Below are positions 1 through 12,160 of a DNA stretch of 64,000 nucleotides, one piece after another. Source of the stretch: Lamellibrachia columna (taxonomy: Eukaryota; Annelida; Polychaeta; Sabellida; Siboglinidae). Position 1 is the stretch's first letter. Each line of letters opens with the position of its first letter. Both the position numbers and the translations under genes were made by a program. The stretch covers positions 16,062,396-16,126,395 of the forward strand of contig OY759265.1 of NCBI GenBank assembly GCA_963662155.1, read 5' to 3'. Under the pieces are notes generated by a model that did not search any database, was not told the DNA's origin, and saw only the letters and a program-made list of their open reading frames with translations.

Positions 1-2190
1 CGTTTGTTCCTGGCACAGCCAATATGGAAAACATCACAATCAGATCGACTACATCTTGGTGAAACAGTGCTTTCACACAGGAGTGAACATTGCCAGGACA
101 CGAAGCTTTGCAGGAGCAGTTATCGGAAGTGATCATGACTTGCTGATGACAACCTTCCACATTCGCCTGAAGAGGATCAGCAAACCAAAGCCAACAAGAA
201 TCAAATTTGACATCGAGAAACTTAAGGATCCTGATGTAGCAGAAGCATTCAAAGCAATGATAGGTGGGAAATGTGCACCACTTATCATACTGGATGACAA
301 ATATACCGACGTGAACTTGCTGACTAACACCTTCAACAAAATAGTGACCGACACAGCCAGCGAGATCCTTGGAAAACACCGTCGGACAAAGAAACCATGG
401 GTCACAGCAGACATCCTAGGTCTCTGTGACAAAAGAAGGGAGTTGAAAATGAGAAAATGTGATGCTGAAGGTGCAGCAAAATACAGAGAAGTCAACAAGA
501 AGATCAAACAATATATGAGAAGAGCAAAAGATAACTGGATAGCAGAACAATGCTGTGAAATTGAAGACAGCTTGAACAAGAACAGCAGCAAGAAGGCTTA
601 TCAAATAGTGAAAGAAATGACACCAGTGAACAAAGGGATAAATACCACTATCCATGACAAATCAGGGAAATGCCTGACAGAAGAACAGCAGATCCTCAAT
701 CGATGGACAGAATACTGCTCAGAACTGTACAACCACAACAACAACGGAGATCCAGTAGTACTAAATTGTCCACAGACTACTGAAGAGGACGACTACCCCA
801 TTCTTCGTGAGGAAGTGGAGGCTGCAGTAAAGTCTCTGAAAAAAGGAAAGTCAACTGGAATTGATTATACACCAGCAGAACTGGTTCAAGCTGGGGGAGA
901 AGCCTAGATTACCACACTTACAACAATCTGCAACAAGATCTGGGAGACATGACAATGGCCCACCCCATGGACTCAGTCACTGATCATCACACTTCCCAAG
1001 AAAGGCAACCTACAGATGTGCCAAAATTACAGAACAATCAGCCTCATCAGTCACCCGAGCAAAGTCATGTTGAAGATATTACTCAACAGACTCAAACCCC
1101 AGGCAGAAGAGATCATCGCTGAAGAACAAGCGGGTTTTCGAGCAGGACGGAGCACCAGTGAACAGATCTTCAACCTTAGAATGCTTTGCGAGAAACACCT
1201 TCAACATCAGCAAAGCCTGTATCATGTCTTCATATATTTCAAGAAGGCCTTTGATAAGGTATGGCATGCGGCCCTATAGTCAACCATGAGGAAGTACAAC
1301 ATTGACTCCAAGCTTGTCCGAACCATTGGACACCTATATGACAATGCCACCAGTGCAGTAATCTTCAAGAGCAGCATAGGATACTGGTTTCGAACAACAG
1401 TCGGAGTTCGACAAGGATGCCTACTATCACCAACTCTCTTCAACATTTTTTTGGAAAGGATCAAGACTGATGCTTTAGAAAACCATCAAGGCACTGTCAG
1501 CATTGGAGGCAGGACAATCACCAACCTTAGTTTTGCTGACGACATCGACGGCTTAGCAGGAGATGAACAAGAACTAGTCAATTTGGTGGAGCGCCTCGAG
1601 AAAACATCTACATCATACGGCATGGAGATCAGTGCCGAAAAGACCAAACTGATGACGAACAACACACAAGGCATCAGCACAGAGGTCAAAGTTAATGGAC
1701 AGAGACTTGAAACAGTAACAAGCTTCATATACTTGGGATCAATTATCACAGATGAGAGTTCCAAACCGGAGATACTTGCCAGGATTGCACAGATATCAGC
1801 AGCACTAACAAGGTTGAAACCCTTATGAAACGACAGAAACATCACGGTCAGTTCGAAAATAAGGCTGATGCGCCCCCTTGTCATGTCCATCTTTCTGTAC
1901 GCTTCTGAAACATGGACCCTCTCAGCAGATCTACAGAAGAGGATACAAGCCATGGAAATGAGATGTTTTCGGAAGATCTTGCGCATATCATACTAAGACC
2001 ATGTTACTACAAGATCAAACAAGCCATCGGACCATATGACGACCTTCTTACAACAGTTAAGAAGCGTAAACTGAAGTGGTACGGTCATGTATCACGATCA
2101 TCTGAATAGGGAAACGTGGAGAGAGCTGGTTAGAAAGTCATCAATGGTGCCACAACGATCCGTACGGGTTATGGGAAAGTGAAGTGAAGT
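1..2190 (+). pseudogene. LINE-type non-LTR retrotransposon, 5'-truncated, decayed RT
   Basis: Three forward reading frames carry consecutive parts of one endonuclease-reverse transcriptase polyprotein. The first open stretch (56-907) is the linker between endonuclease and RT. The RT core follows at 1016-1279 (NYRTISLIS, GFRAGRSTSEQ, a decayed FIYFKKAFDKVWH) and 1286-1828 (GVRQGCLLSPTLFNIFLERI and the catalytic FADDI box as SFADDIDGL). The C-terminal KWYGHVSRSS segment is near 2070. Stops and frame changes at about 906, 1279 and 1828 and a deletion after 2109 make it non-functional. The 3' end seems to lie near 2190, after a short GTGAA-type repeat. The clade is not certain (RTE-like or related). 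The copy lies exactly where a minus-strand gene starting at 2317 would have continued. Confidence 0.85.
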
Positions 2191-2266
2191 GTTATTAATT
2201 CCGGAAACTCAACGAAACAACGATGCTGCGTCAATAACGCGTCTGCCATTAACACGGGATACTTAC

Positions 2267-2317
2267 TGGTAGATCCGTTTGTGGTGATACAGGCCATTTC
2301 CAGCAGCACACAGCCAT
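2267..2317 (-). pseudogene. Exon-1 copy of the KY-like gene (minus strand)
   Basis: On the minus strand an ATG (2317-2315) opens 17 codons, MAVCCWKWPVSPQTDLP, followed at once by the donor GTAAGT (2266-2261). This matches exon 1 of copy B at 43585-43626 (MALCCWKWRVSPQT, then GTAAGT), in the same phase and with the same flanks. No exon 2 is visible further along the minus strand, because 1-2190 is occupied by a LINE. It is therefore an orphan first exon or the start of a gene continuing beyond the window. Confidence 0.6.
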
Positions 2318-2720
2318 GACGTCTACCGATGAAATAAAGCATACAATAATATAGCATATATATTACATGTAAGTTGGCCGACGTTGCACTGGAAAACGGC
2401 TGCTATTGTAAGAGCTTATGATTCCTTGCAAGTCAAGTTTTTTTATAGGACAATGCCAACTTCATGCCCCAAAACTTATGTGAACGTTTGACGTGGATCA
2501 CGTAACTAGGAACAATCGTATAAAACACGCATAGCTTTGCTAAAAATTGTACGTAACTTCGACCTCCTATTGTTCCGAGTTACATAATCTACGTCAAACT
2601 CCTATATATGTTCCTTCTTAATATCCTCACCCCGGGAGTATTTCGAATGTTTTATTGTATGAACAATCCCCATTGGCTACCGAGCACGCCTACAAAATGT
2701 CAATCCCACACATGCGAAAT
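2318..2720 (-). promoter_or_regulatory. Upstream flank conserved with the copy B promoter region
   Basis: Read on the minus strand, this matches 43145-43584 upstream of copy B. Shared pieces include a TATA-like GCTATATTATTG about 35 bases before the ATG and a stretch of about 180 bases at 2450-2620 that is highly similar to 43275-43435. The conservation suggests the core promoter was duplicated with exon 1. Promoter activity is inferred only. Confidence 0.4.
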
Positions 2721-2726
2721 TGACCG

Positions 2727-2830
2727 AGATATGAGGGAACAAACAGACAGTCAGGCAGACAGAGAGTAAGACAGACATACATACATACAGACATTCAAAC
2801 AGAAAAACAAACACAGCTACAAACTACTTT
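2727..2830. repeat. Degenerate CAGA/CATA tetranucleotide microsatellite
   Basis: Runs of CAGACAG, CATACATA and similar tetranucleotides. The same relative position in the other segmental blocks holds much longer CAGG/CTGT arrays (25671-26135, 32380-33000, 42905-43140), so this is a short version of a shared internal microsatellite. Confidence 0.8.
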
Positions 2831-3298
2831 TATACATGAATAAATGCATATAATATTTATCAATATTATAATTATCTAACATAAAATGTCACTGCATAAT
2901 GTACTTTCACAATATACTGAGCTTTATTAATTGTCTATCTCTAAAAATAGTATTCTATAATCTACACAAATGAGGTCGTTTTGGCCGTCGAGCGAAGTCA
3001 CTATGCCGTTGTAATGATTACTGGCTTAGCAGTTGTTAGCTTAGCGTGGCGCACCATTTTCATCAAATGCGCGTAGCCCGCCGTTTTGAGCGTTTGCCAA
3101 AACATTTGTCAGCGGCAAGACCATGGATCTGCAGTGTTATAGAGCAGTTATAGGCACGTTTGCCTGCAATCTGCCATTTATCTTGGCAAGCTGCTAGGTT
3201 GCGTGCCAAATCACCCAAACTTGCTGAAGCCAAAAGAAAATCCAAGGGCAAGTCATCACGCCGTTCGCGGTCAGTCTCAGCCTCTGGTCTGGATCACG
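2831..3298. other. Flank block end, then unassigned sequence
   Basis: 2831-2960 continues the block shared with 26160-26290 and 32230-32345 (inverted) and 42780-42890 (inverted). From 2960 to 3298 I recognise nothing. Short open frames exist on both strands without family features. Confidence 0.5.
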
Positions 3299-3392
3299 AT
3301 GCCGGCTCTTATCTTATTAGTCATTGCTGCTGGGGTGTTGATGTTGCATGTGAATGTTCATTGTCAACCAGACTGCCTTTCACCACGACAAA
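3299..3392 (+). CDS. Candidate first exon of a small secreted protein (signal peptide)
   Basis: ATG at 3299 opens MPALILLVIAAGVLMLHVNV, a hydrophobic stretch like a signal peptide, then HCQPDCLSPRQ with two Cys, ending in phase 1 at a good donor (AAA|GTAAGAC at 3393). A possible acceptor, TTTGTGTTTCAG, ends near 4340. Joining there gives 17 more codons to a TAG at about 4392, a protein of roughly 48 residues. A second acceptor-like site (ATTCTTGTAG) lies at about 4393. The frame is also open upstream of the ATG, so the start is not proven. I do not recognise a family. A chance open frame is a real alternative. Confidence 0.3.
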
Positions 3393-3465
3393 GTAAGACA
3401 ACATTTTTCCGTGTTTCGTTTTTATAGAAATCAGTCATTTGATTTGTCGATTAGAGCAGATGTCT

Positions 3466-4175
<710 letters not shown>

Positions 4176-4589
4176 TAGTTGTATTCAATCTAAATGTAAC
4201 TAAATATCCTGCGAATAAGTTTATTTCATTGTTTTATTGTAAGACGGCTACCAGTGCTGTTTCAAATTTATTTGTAACATATAATGCCAAGGAAATGTAT
4301 AATTATATCTGTCATTCTTGGAGTAATGTTTGTGTTTCAGACTCCCCACGCAAGATTTTGTCACAGTTCGGTGATCAGGATATATTCTTGTAGGCAACAA
4401 GGACGCGCGCTGCTACTACGGCAATATGCCTCAGCCTTCGTAGGGTCCTTCGAAACGACGCAGGATACAGACGAAGGCAACGAATCAGCCGACTTTGACT
4501 TCTATGTTTAGCAGCAACCCTTAATCTACAACTCTTTGCGAACAACTCCCACCACAACCTGTGGAAGTTCCGCCAACACTTCTGACTGT

Positions 4590-5555
4590 CCGCAGTGAAG
4601 AACATTATGTTAATGATGACAATCCTCTCTGTCCTCTTCAGCAGCTGCTTATGATGATGATGTGACATGTTTGGATGACAGTCATTCCACCGATAGTTCA
4701 GATGATGTTGGTAGTGATTATGCATGTAGCCATGTGAGCAAGGAAAACCAAAATGTGAAAATGGTAATGAAACATGAGCGGTATTGTCAAAAGCATAGAG
4801 CTCTTGGGAGAGTATTGCAACAAATCATCAAAGGGAGCGCACTTTGCATTCTGTACACTGTGTGATAAATCTTTATCAATCAGTTCTGGTGAGATTACAT
4901 ACTTGAAACGGCATGCCCAGTCTAAAGCACTGGGCATGCCGTTGATGTGCGAACTTCGAATAAAGCTATCCCTTCACACGTTCGGCCAAAACCTTTAGAT
5001 GAGAAAGTATCCAAAGCTGAAATGTTATGGTTTTTGTTTAGTGTCGAGCACCAACTGTTGTTCAAAATATCTGACCATGCTACAGTTTGTTTGCTAAAAT
5101 GTTTCCAGATTCACAAATTGCTGCAAAATTGCCGTGTGGGCGAACAAAAACAAAAGCAATGGTTTGCAATGTTATGGCAAATGGGTTGAAGAATTCCACT
5201 GTTTCTGCTATGAAATTAGGCTCATTTTCTATGATGACAGAGGATATAACAGATATGACAAACCCGTAAACAATGTTGCTTACTGGTCAGGTATTTTGAC
5301 AACACTACTGGCTTTATTAAAGGCAGCTTTTACAATGTATTACATATATCTCGAGCAACTAGTGAATCGATATTTTCAGCTATCACAGATGCATTTGCTA
5401 AGCATAACATCCCCATACGAAACATGATTGTGCTGGGTACAGTTGGCGCAGATACTATTTTGGAGAGTGTCAGGATTGTATGCTAGACTCCGAGAGCTAC
5501 AAGATTCACTGTATTCTATCTGGTGCATTTGCCATCATTGTTATTATTTGCCATC
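4590..5555 (+). pseudogene. hAT-like BED-finger transposase-derived gene, 5' part, decayed
   Basis: Pieces in several forward frames match the animal family of BED-zinc-finger, hAT-dimer-type proteins. A Cys2/His finger-like segment lies at about 4800-4925 (FAFCTLCDKSLSISSG, then LKRHAQSK). The segments PDSQIAAKLPCGRTKTKAMV (5107-5166) and KQCCLLVRYFDNTTGFIKGS (about 5270-5330) follow, then IPIRNMIVLGTVGADTILES (about 5410-5470). Frame changes and stops break it in at least four places. It stops at a LINE insertion and resumes at about 6490. Assignment rests on remembered family patterns. Confidence 0.6.
4907..4943. repeat. Perfect 15-bp inverted repeat inside the finger region
   Basis: Arms 4907-4921 (AACGGCATGCCCAGT) and 4929-4943 (exact reverse complement) flank a 7-base loop. 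It lies just after the finger His codon and shifts the downstream frame of the hAT-like pseudogene. Confidence 0.9.
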
Positions 5556-5577
5556 ATTATTATTATTTGCCATCATT

Positions 5578-6489
5578 ATTATTCTTAATATATATAACAA
5601 GCAATGTACTGATATTTGCGGATGACACAAACGTTTTTAGAAGAGTTAACACAGATGGTGCTAAACAACATTTACAAAACGATCTAGACACATTAGTTAA
5701 ATGGTCTGGAAAATGGCAGATGTTATTCAATTTTGGGAAATGTAAATGCCTACATACAGGGATCTTGGATATAAACCATAATATGGGAGATTCTGTTCTA
5801 GATACTACTGTAAAAAAAAAGGATTTAGGAATAACAATAAGTGCTGATATGAAAGTTTCAGAGCAATGTGGTATTGCAGCTTCAAGGAGTAATCAATTTG
5901 TTGGGTTGATTAGGAGAAACATAACATACAAGGAAAAAAGCTAATTATACCTCTGTATAAAGCAATAGTTAGACCTCATTTAGAATACTGTATACAAGCG
6001 TGGATACCATATCGTAAGAAGGATATAGATACGCTTGAACGAATACAGAGGAGTGCCACTAAAATTATTCCAGAAATGAGAGACCTTAGTTATGAAAGAC
6101 GCCTAAAAGAATGTGGTTTAACAACCCTAAATACAAGGTGGTTAAGAGGAGATTAGATTAAAGATTTTAAGATACTGAATATTGATAGAAATATGTTTTT
6201 CTCACTCAAGAAAGATAGTAGAACTAGATAACATGATGTACTATTTGTAAAGGATCAATGTAAATTGGATATCAGGAAGTACTCGTTCTCACAGAGGAAA
6301 AAAATTAACGGAACAAATTGTCTATGGATTGTGTAACTGCTAGCAGCGTGAATATGTTTAAAAACAAGGTTGACACATATCTCAGGGGGCGGGTTACACG
6401 TAGATGAACATTGTCGGACTCTCGATAAGCCAATGGCTTCCTTGTCTACTTGCCATCTGGGCCTTTGGCTCGGATGGCAAATCTTCTTA
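5578..6489 (+). pseudogene. CR1/Daphne-type LINE 3' fragment (RT end and 3' tail)
   Basis: Starts inside the RT at the catalytic FADDT box (VLIFADDTNVFRRVN, 5607-5650), continues through KKKDLGITISADMKVS, IIPLYKAIVRPHLEYCIQAW and the DTLERIQRSATKIIPEMRDL segment, and ends with FKNKVDTYL at about 6385. In-frame stops lie at about 5944, 6155 and 6230. The 3' tail (6390-6489) holds a short stretch (GTAGATGAACATTGTCGGAC and on) that recurs at 33393-33530. The element interrupts the hAT-like pseudogene, so it is the younger insertion. Confidence 0.85.
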
Positions 6490-6815
6490 AATCTCTTGTG
6501 TGCATCTTGCTACCAAAATGTTTTCCTACTCCGGTACAAATCCTATCAGTTGAGATTTTGTATTACTTCAAAAAATCATATCAACGATCTGAAAAATTTA
6601 AAGAAACGCGGAGCTTCTGTGAGACAGTTAAACATAAATTGTTGAAACCATCAGGTGCCCGGTTGCTTGCTATGCACCATATCAGTGGCAGATTGTGTTA
6701 GCAATGGGACGCTTTGAAAGCATTCTTTAATTCAGAACCATCATATTGGGTGTACGCCAATGATGGTAAACGAAGGACGGTTAACAAATTACAGAGGGAA
6801 AAGGTTAGATGATCA
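6490..6815 (+). pseudogene. hAT-like pseudogene, continuation after the LINE insertion
   Basis: Resumes with LCASCYQNVFPTPVQ-type sequence, then ILYYFKKSYQRSEKFKETRS, LLKPSGARLLAMHHISGRLC and a tail with QWDALKAFFNSE. These are consecutive segments of the family begun at 4590-5555. A TAG and frame changes disrupt it. Similarity ends near 6815, where the segmental-repeat block begins. Confidence 0.55.
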
Positions 6816-8604
6816 TCATCTGCGGTGAAAATATACAGTACAATAACATAGCATCTATATTATATGCACGATCAAATTGTGTCGCTGTGTGTTGCAAAGA
6901 TCACGGTGAATATTAATTCATGCTAATGCTTGTAACACAAACTGTACAGCATTGTTTATTCCTATGCCCTGTTCGGCTTTTGGCTACTGCCGACGATAAC
7001 ATTTGTCAGCGTCACCGAGGAATCGAAAAATCCTGATGATAATAGTAACTTTATTTCATTATGGACACGTACGTGGCAATACGTAATTCGTATTTGCAGC
7101 CAATCAATATGTGGGAAAATACACAAAATGATACTTCCTCTTTAAGCTAATTGATAATTCTTATCAGATCGTATTGTCCAACAACTTGACTAAAAGACGA
7201 ACTTTACGAAATAAACTTGAGATTTACGTCACTCACATTACGCTCGTTAACATTTTCAGTGCGGTAGAGACATAATGTATACGTGAACGGAATATTAAGA
7301 AAGACGATTTGAATAACTGACCAGTATGTCAACGAGCTGTCGACAGATAATGGTCGCATTTGTGACCTGACGAGAACGAGCTGGCATTTTTTAGGGCCGT
7401 CTGTACACATCGCTGGGCGTTAACACTGTTGTTCGGCCGCTCATGTTACTTAGCCGTGGTAGATAGTAATCGCTTCTGTTGAAATGAATATTGTTGATTT
7501 CTGCCTCACCTCAAATACGCAGTGTAAATGAATAGCAACCGTTCAATGTCAATGACACTAGTGTGATGAGATACTTAACTTGACAAAGACGGGTTATTAT
7601 ACGAGAACTTATTAGATCATATGTGGCGATTTAGTTTAAAAATACACAAAGCATGCACTGGCGTGGTCGGTGTGTTGTTTTACATAACAAGTTGTATGTA
7701 AGGGATTGCCTTATATCGTGGTTATGGTTGAAAGGGGCATAGCTGTTCCGAATAATGCCTGAAGCTTTCCTGTGTTAAGGTATCATTAACTCGTAGTCCG
7801 TGACGTACAATGCCACCTCTATTTCTAGAGGTTCCCGAGTCAAGCAGTCCGACCAAAAAGTATATATTAATACGTATGTGTCCCTAAACATGTCCAATCT
7901 TTATGCCGTCGACGTCACCAAAACACTGCATCACCACACGTAAGAACCGTTGTGTTAACGGACCAAGACCTTGTGTCACTATGCGATGAGAATCCACAAC
8001 CGGCTCGCTGATCTGTACAACTCATCTAAGACCTACATGCTGATTACGTGCATCAGCGATGGACAACTGTCTCCTGGGTTCCAAGCACCTCCGGTCAAAA
8101 TTCTGTTTTATATCACCAGGAAAACATTGGTGGTTTTCCCCTTCCAAATGTCTGTCCATAGTCTATGTTTGTGAACGGAGGTGGCATTGGGTCATGGCCC
8201 CATGTTGGCTTAATTGTAAACATGTTGGCTTAATTGTAAACATGTTTTCGTATGCAACTTGTTGCGCCACCACACGGTAGCACGGTAAATTAACGGGTGA
8301 CATAGCTATTAGACCTTTGACCCCACCCTTTGCGAAATCCTAGATACTGCTTACGACCGAGAAACGTGTGTCAGCAGTAGGAGCATTAGAGCGTTCTAAC
8401 AGCAGTCGTAATTACCGTAAAACCACCAACATTCATACCGCGGGTAAAAGACCTCAGATGCGGCTCTAACTACTGTTTGTCATAACTAATAGTGCGTCTG
8501 TAAATAATACTTTCTATGATGACGATCATTATTATTATCATTACTACACTTATTGTTATTATTATTATTATCATCATCACCATTATTAATATAATGATGA
8601 TATC

Positions 8605-8636
<32 letters not shown>

Positions 8637-10408
8637 ATGATTGTTATTATTATTATTATCATAGTATTGTTATTTCTACTATTATCATTATTATTATTAT
8701 TACTGTTATACATTGAGACATAAACACACTCACAATTCCTTCGTCTTTGATTTTCTGAACCTACCCGCGACCCAGTGTATTACACATTAAAACGAGTAGG
8801 GATTATAATAAATTCAAATGTTATTTTATTGTTGAATGTTGTGTTATTTTTGTTAATGAACGGGGGTGGCGTTCGGGGGATATTTGTCTTAGGGTATATT
8901 GTCTAGGGGCATTTTGTCCAGGGTGATTACAATCTTCTAAAAGCTTACTAATCATAACAGCTTGAGGGCACAAACTAACAATATTGTTGGAATGTCAAAT
9001 AGCCACATGTCTTGAGTGAAATCGCAAGCAACATGTACATCATTAATCGTTGGACACAAATGTTGTTTATTTGTGGTGGTCCTACTTCAATGAGCCCGAC
9101 TGTAAGTCCTAGGATCAGTTTGACAGCTGACGTCGCAAGGCCGTTGCTAGATAATTATTACGAATTGTATTGAACACTGTTGGTTGCTGTTCCACTGCCA
9201 CAAACGAGTATGAAGGAATCGAAATAGCTGAATAAATGTGTAATGATACAGTTAACGTGATCAAGGCGGATGATTATGTAAGTTCGTCTGTGACAATTTA
9301 GTTTTAGAAAGACAATTATGCTTATGTTTATGTAACATTTTAATACCGTACGATCTTCTGCTTCGTCACCTTCACCAGGGAAATAATACTACACAAAGTA
9401 TGCAGCGAAGTGTTTCGTTTTGTTGCTTTCCATAAGTTGTTTGTGACGGTTTAACTTATATTATGTTTTTTGGCATAGCACTTCGCCGTTCTAACTTCTG
9501 TGTTGAATCACATGGACATTTACACCTGGTCAGATCTTGTTGCTCAGTTGACCGAGTCTTCGTCTCTCCGTGGTAGCAACGATATGTTTCTGCACGTCTA
9601 TAGCTTACACATAAGATTTGATCTAGCCGAAGTCCTCACAACCGCTCAATGTGTGTGCTCTATACTCGCTGTCAACGTGCTAACTATATACTGCCCTCTC
9701 AGAGTAAATATCAATAAAAATAAGGCGAATAACATACAAACTAAGAATAATTATGTATGTATATTTACCTGTTGTCGAGCATCTAATCCAGAGCTGGACG
9801 TGGCTGCAATATCAGGCTAACTGCTCACCTGGCTCGCTCTAGGTCTAGATCATGCGAATCGCAGTCACTCAGTCGAACTTCTAGAAACGCCGACGAGCTA
9901 AATGAACAGAGTGTCTATAACAGTAATGGGTTATTTTTATCGAACGGACAATAGTCTCTGCGCACTGCAGCGACTATATATGCATCTTATCTTAAACATT
10001 GATTATACGTTTCCATGAACTGGTGGAAACTATCAATACGCCAATCGATATCACAGCTATTCAACATAATATGTGACTAGTTATGTTACATGAGTGTAGA
10101 GTCTTGCAATGTAGTGATTAGCCATATAATTTGAACACCTGTTGCAACAGTTGCCATTGTTGTTCATTTCTAATTCGTTTTAACTGCTGTGATTATTCAT
10201 AGGGGTTTCGCAATTGAGTGTATTGTTCAATCCTCTTAGTTTAAATATATGAGTATTTATTTATACCGAGTTACTGTACGCATAGACAAGGGACAGAAAC
10301 AATAAGTATTATCCTTAAAAATAATTATCACCATGTTTCAGCATAAGTATGTCTCAAAGTAGGTAGTTATGGTTGTGGTGGAACACACCAATTCCAACTG
10401 CACCAAGC
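6816..10408. repeat. Segmental-repeat block, unit 1
   Basis: About 3.6 kb that aligns in direct orientation with 10412-14003. Landmarks: CGATCAAATTGTGTCGCTGT at about 6863 versus about 10477; GTAGTCCGTGACGTACAATG at about 7793 versus 11418; GACACAAATGTTGTTTATTT at about 9053 versus 12172; TGGAAACTATCAATACGCCA at about 10022 versus 13791. Inverted partial copies lie at 28000-32345 and 35690-43600. Open frames inside are short and not conserved through indels. I see no gene here. It looks like intergenic and 5'-flank sequence duplicated with KY-like genes, or an unclassified large repeat. Confidence 0.75.
8516..8712. repeat. Imperfect ATT/ATC trinucleotide tract
   Basis: About 200 bases of interrupted ATT, ATC and TTA triplets. 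Its inverted counterpart is the AATAAC/GATAAT tract at 30775-30865, at the same place in the inverted block. Confidence 0.9.
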
Positions 10409-10411
10409 CAT
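10370..10411 (-). pseudogene. Decayed exon-1 copy of the KY-like gene
   Basis: On the minus strand from ATG 10411-10409 the reading is MAWCSWNWCVPPQP followed by a stop, where the intact copies read MALCCWKWRVSPQT (43585) and MAVCCWKWPVSPQT (2317). Upstream flank similarity also holds (10412-10500 with 2318-2400). No GTAAGT donor remains. Confidence 0.5.
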
Positions 10412-12044
10412 GATGCCTAGCAGTGAACATATAGAACACAATATATAATAACAACTTAGACTCTATATTGTCTACATGATCAAAATGTGTCGCTGTGTGT
10501 TGCAAATATCGCGGTCAGTACAATTTCATGCTAAGACTTGTAACACATACTGTGTAGCATTGTTTATTCATATGCCCTGGTCGGTTTGGTGGCTGCTGGC
10601 GACGATACCATTTGTCAGCATCCCAGAGGCATCGATATATCCTGCTGGTAATAGTAACTTAATTTCACTATGGACACGAACATGGCATTAAATATTTCGT
10701 GTTTGCAGCCAAGCAATAGGTGAGAATATTCCTTCTTCCTTTTTGCGTTAATTAACAATTCATATCAGATCCTATTGTGCAACAACTTTACGAAAAGGCG
10801 AAATTTGCGAAACACACTTGAGAGTGAAGTCACTCGCGTTACGCACGTTAACTTTGTCACGGGGGTACACAAACAATCTATACGTTAACGGAATGTCAAG
10901 AAAGACAACGTGAATATATAAATAAATGACTGTGACTGCAGTACCAGTAAGTGAACAAACAATCGACAGATGATGGTCGCTGGTGCACCTTTGTGACCTG
11001 ACGAGAACGAGCCGGCAGTTCTCCAGGCCGTCTGCACGCATCGCTGGGCGTTAACAATGTTGTTCGGCCGCTCATGTTACGTAGCCGTGGTAGATAATAA
11101 TCGCTTCTGTTGAAATGACTGTAATTGATCTCTGTTCCACCTCAAATACCAAGTGTGAAGGAATAGCAACCGTTCAATGTCAATGACAATAGTGTGACGA
11201 TAATCTTAACTTGACAAAGACGGGTTATTATACGAAAACTTGTTAGTTCACAAGTGACGATTTAGTTTTAAAATATACAAAGTATGAACTGGCGTTGTCG
11301 GTGTTTTGTTTTATATAACAAATTGTATGTAAGGGATTGCCTTATATTATGGTTGTGAGAGGCGCAGCTGTTTCGAAGAATGTCTGAAGATTTCCTATTT
11401 CAAGGTATCATTAACTCGTAGTCCGTGACGTACAGTGCCACCTCTATTTCTAGAGGTTCCCGAGTCAAGCAGTCCGACCAAAAAGTATATGTTAATACGT
11501 ATGTGTCCCTAAACATGTCCACTCTCTATAGCGTCGACATCACCAAAACACTGCATCGCCACACGTAACAACCGTTGTGTTGAAGGGTCCAAGACCTTGT
11601 GTCGCTACAAGATGAGAATCTACAACCGGCTCGCTGATCTGCACAGATCTTCTGAGATCTCCAAGCAGATTACGTGCATCAGCGATTGACACCTGTGTAA
11701 TGGTTTCCAAGCGCCCCCGGTCTAACTTCTGTTTTACACCACCCCAAAAACATCAGTGGTTTTCGCCTTCCAAATATCTGGCCATGTTTTATTTCCCTTT
11801 ATTTGCGTCTTATTGTCTACATCGTAGTTGTGCATTTGCTTTTGCTATCGCATATGATTTTTATATAACCGAAGCCCCCGTGACCAGTGACGTATTTAGG
11901 GGGAGACATTGGGTCATGGCCCCCATTTTGGCTTATTTGTTTGAATTTTTTTTCGTATGTAACTTGTTGCGCCACCACATGGTAACACGGCAAACGGGTG
12001 ACTTAGCTATTAGAAGTTCACGTGAATTAAGACCCATGTATACT

Positions 12045-12160
12045 TTTGTTGGTTGTAGAATAGTAGACTTCGGGCCAATACGTGGGTACGTGCTTTCTGA
12101 TATAATTAATGTAAACCGCCCAGATGGCGCTACGTATTCTCAAACGGTTTACGTACCATA
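12045..12160. repeat. Short dispersed module with terminal TAAACCG inverted motif
   Basis: A piece of about 115 bases (from GGTTGTAGAATAGTAGA to CGGTTTACGTACC) is nearly identical to 27862-27997 although the flanks differ. It contains TAAACCG and its complement CGGTTTA about 30 bases apart. A MITE- or SINE-like insertion is likely, but no clear target duplication was found. Confidence 0.5.

Noticed and set aside
7204..7410. Minus-strand open frame with a counterpart at 10772-11041
   Set aside because: The two differ by frame-breaking indels between block units, so coding conservation is not supported.
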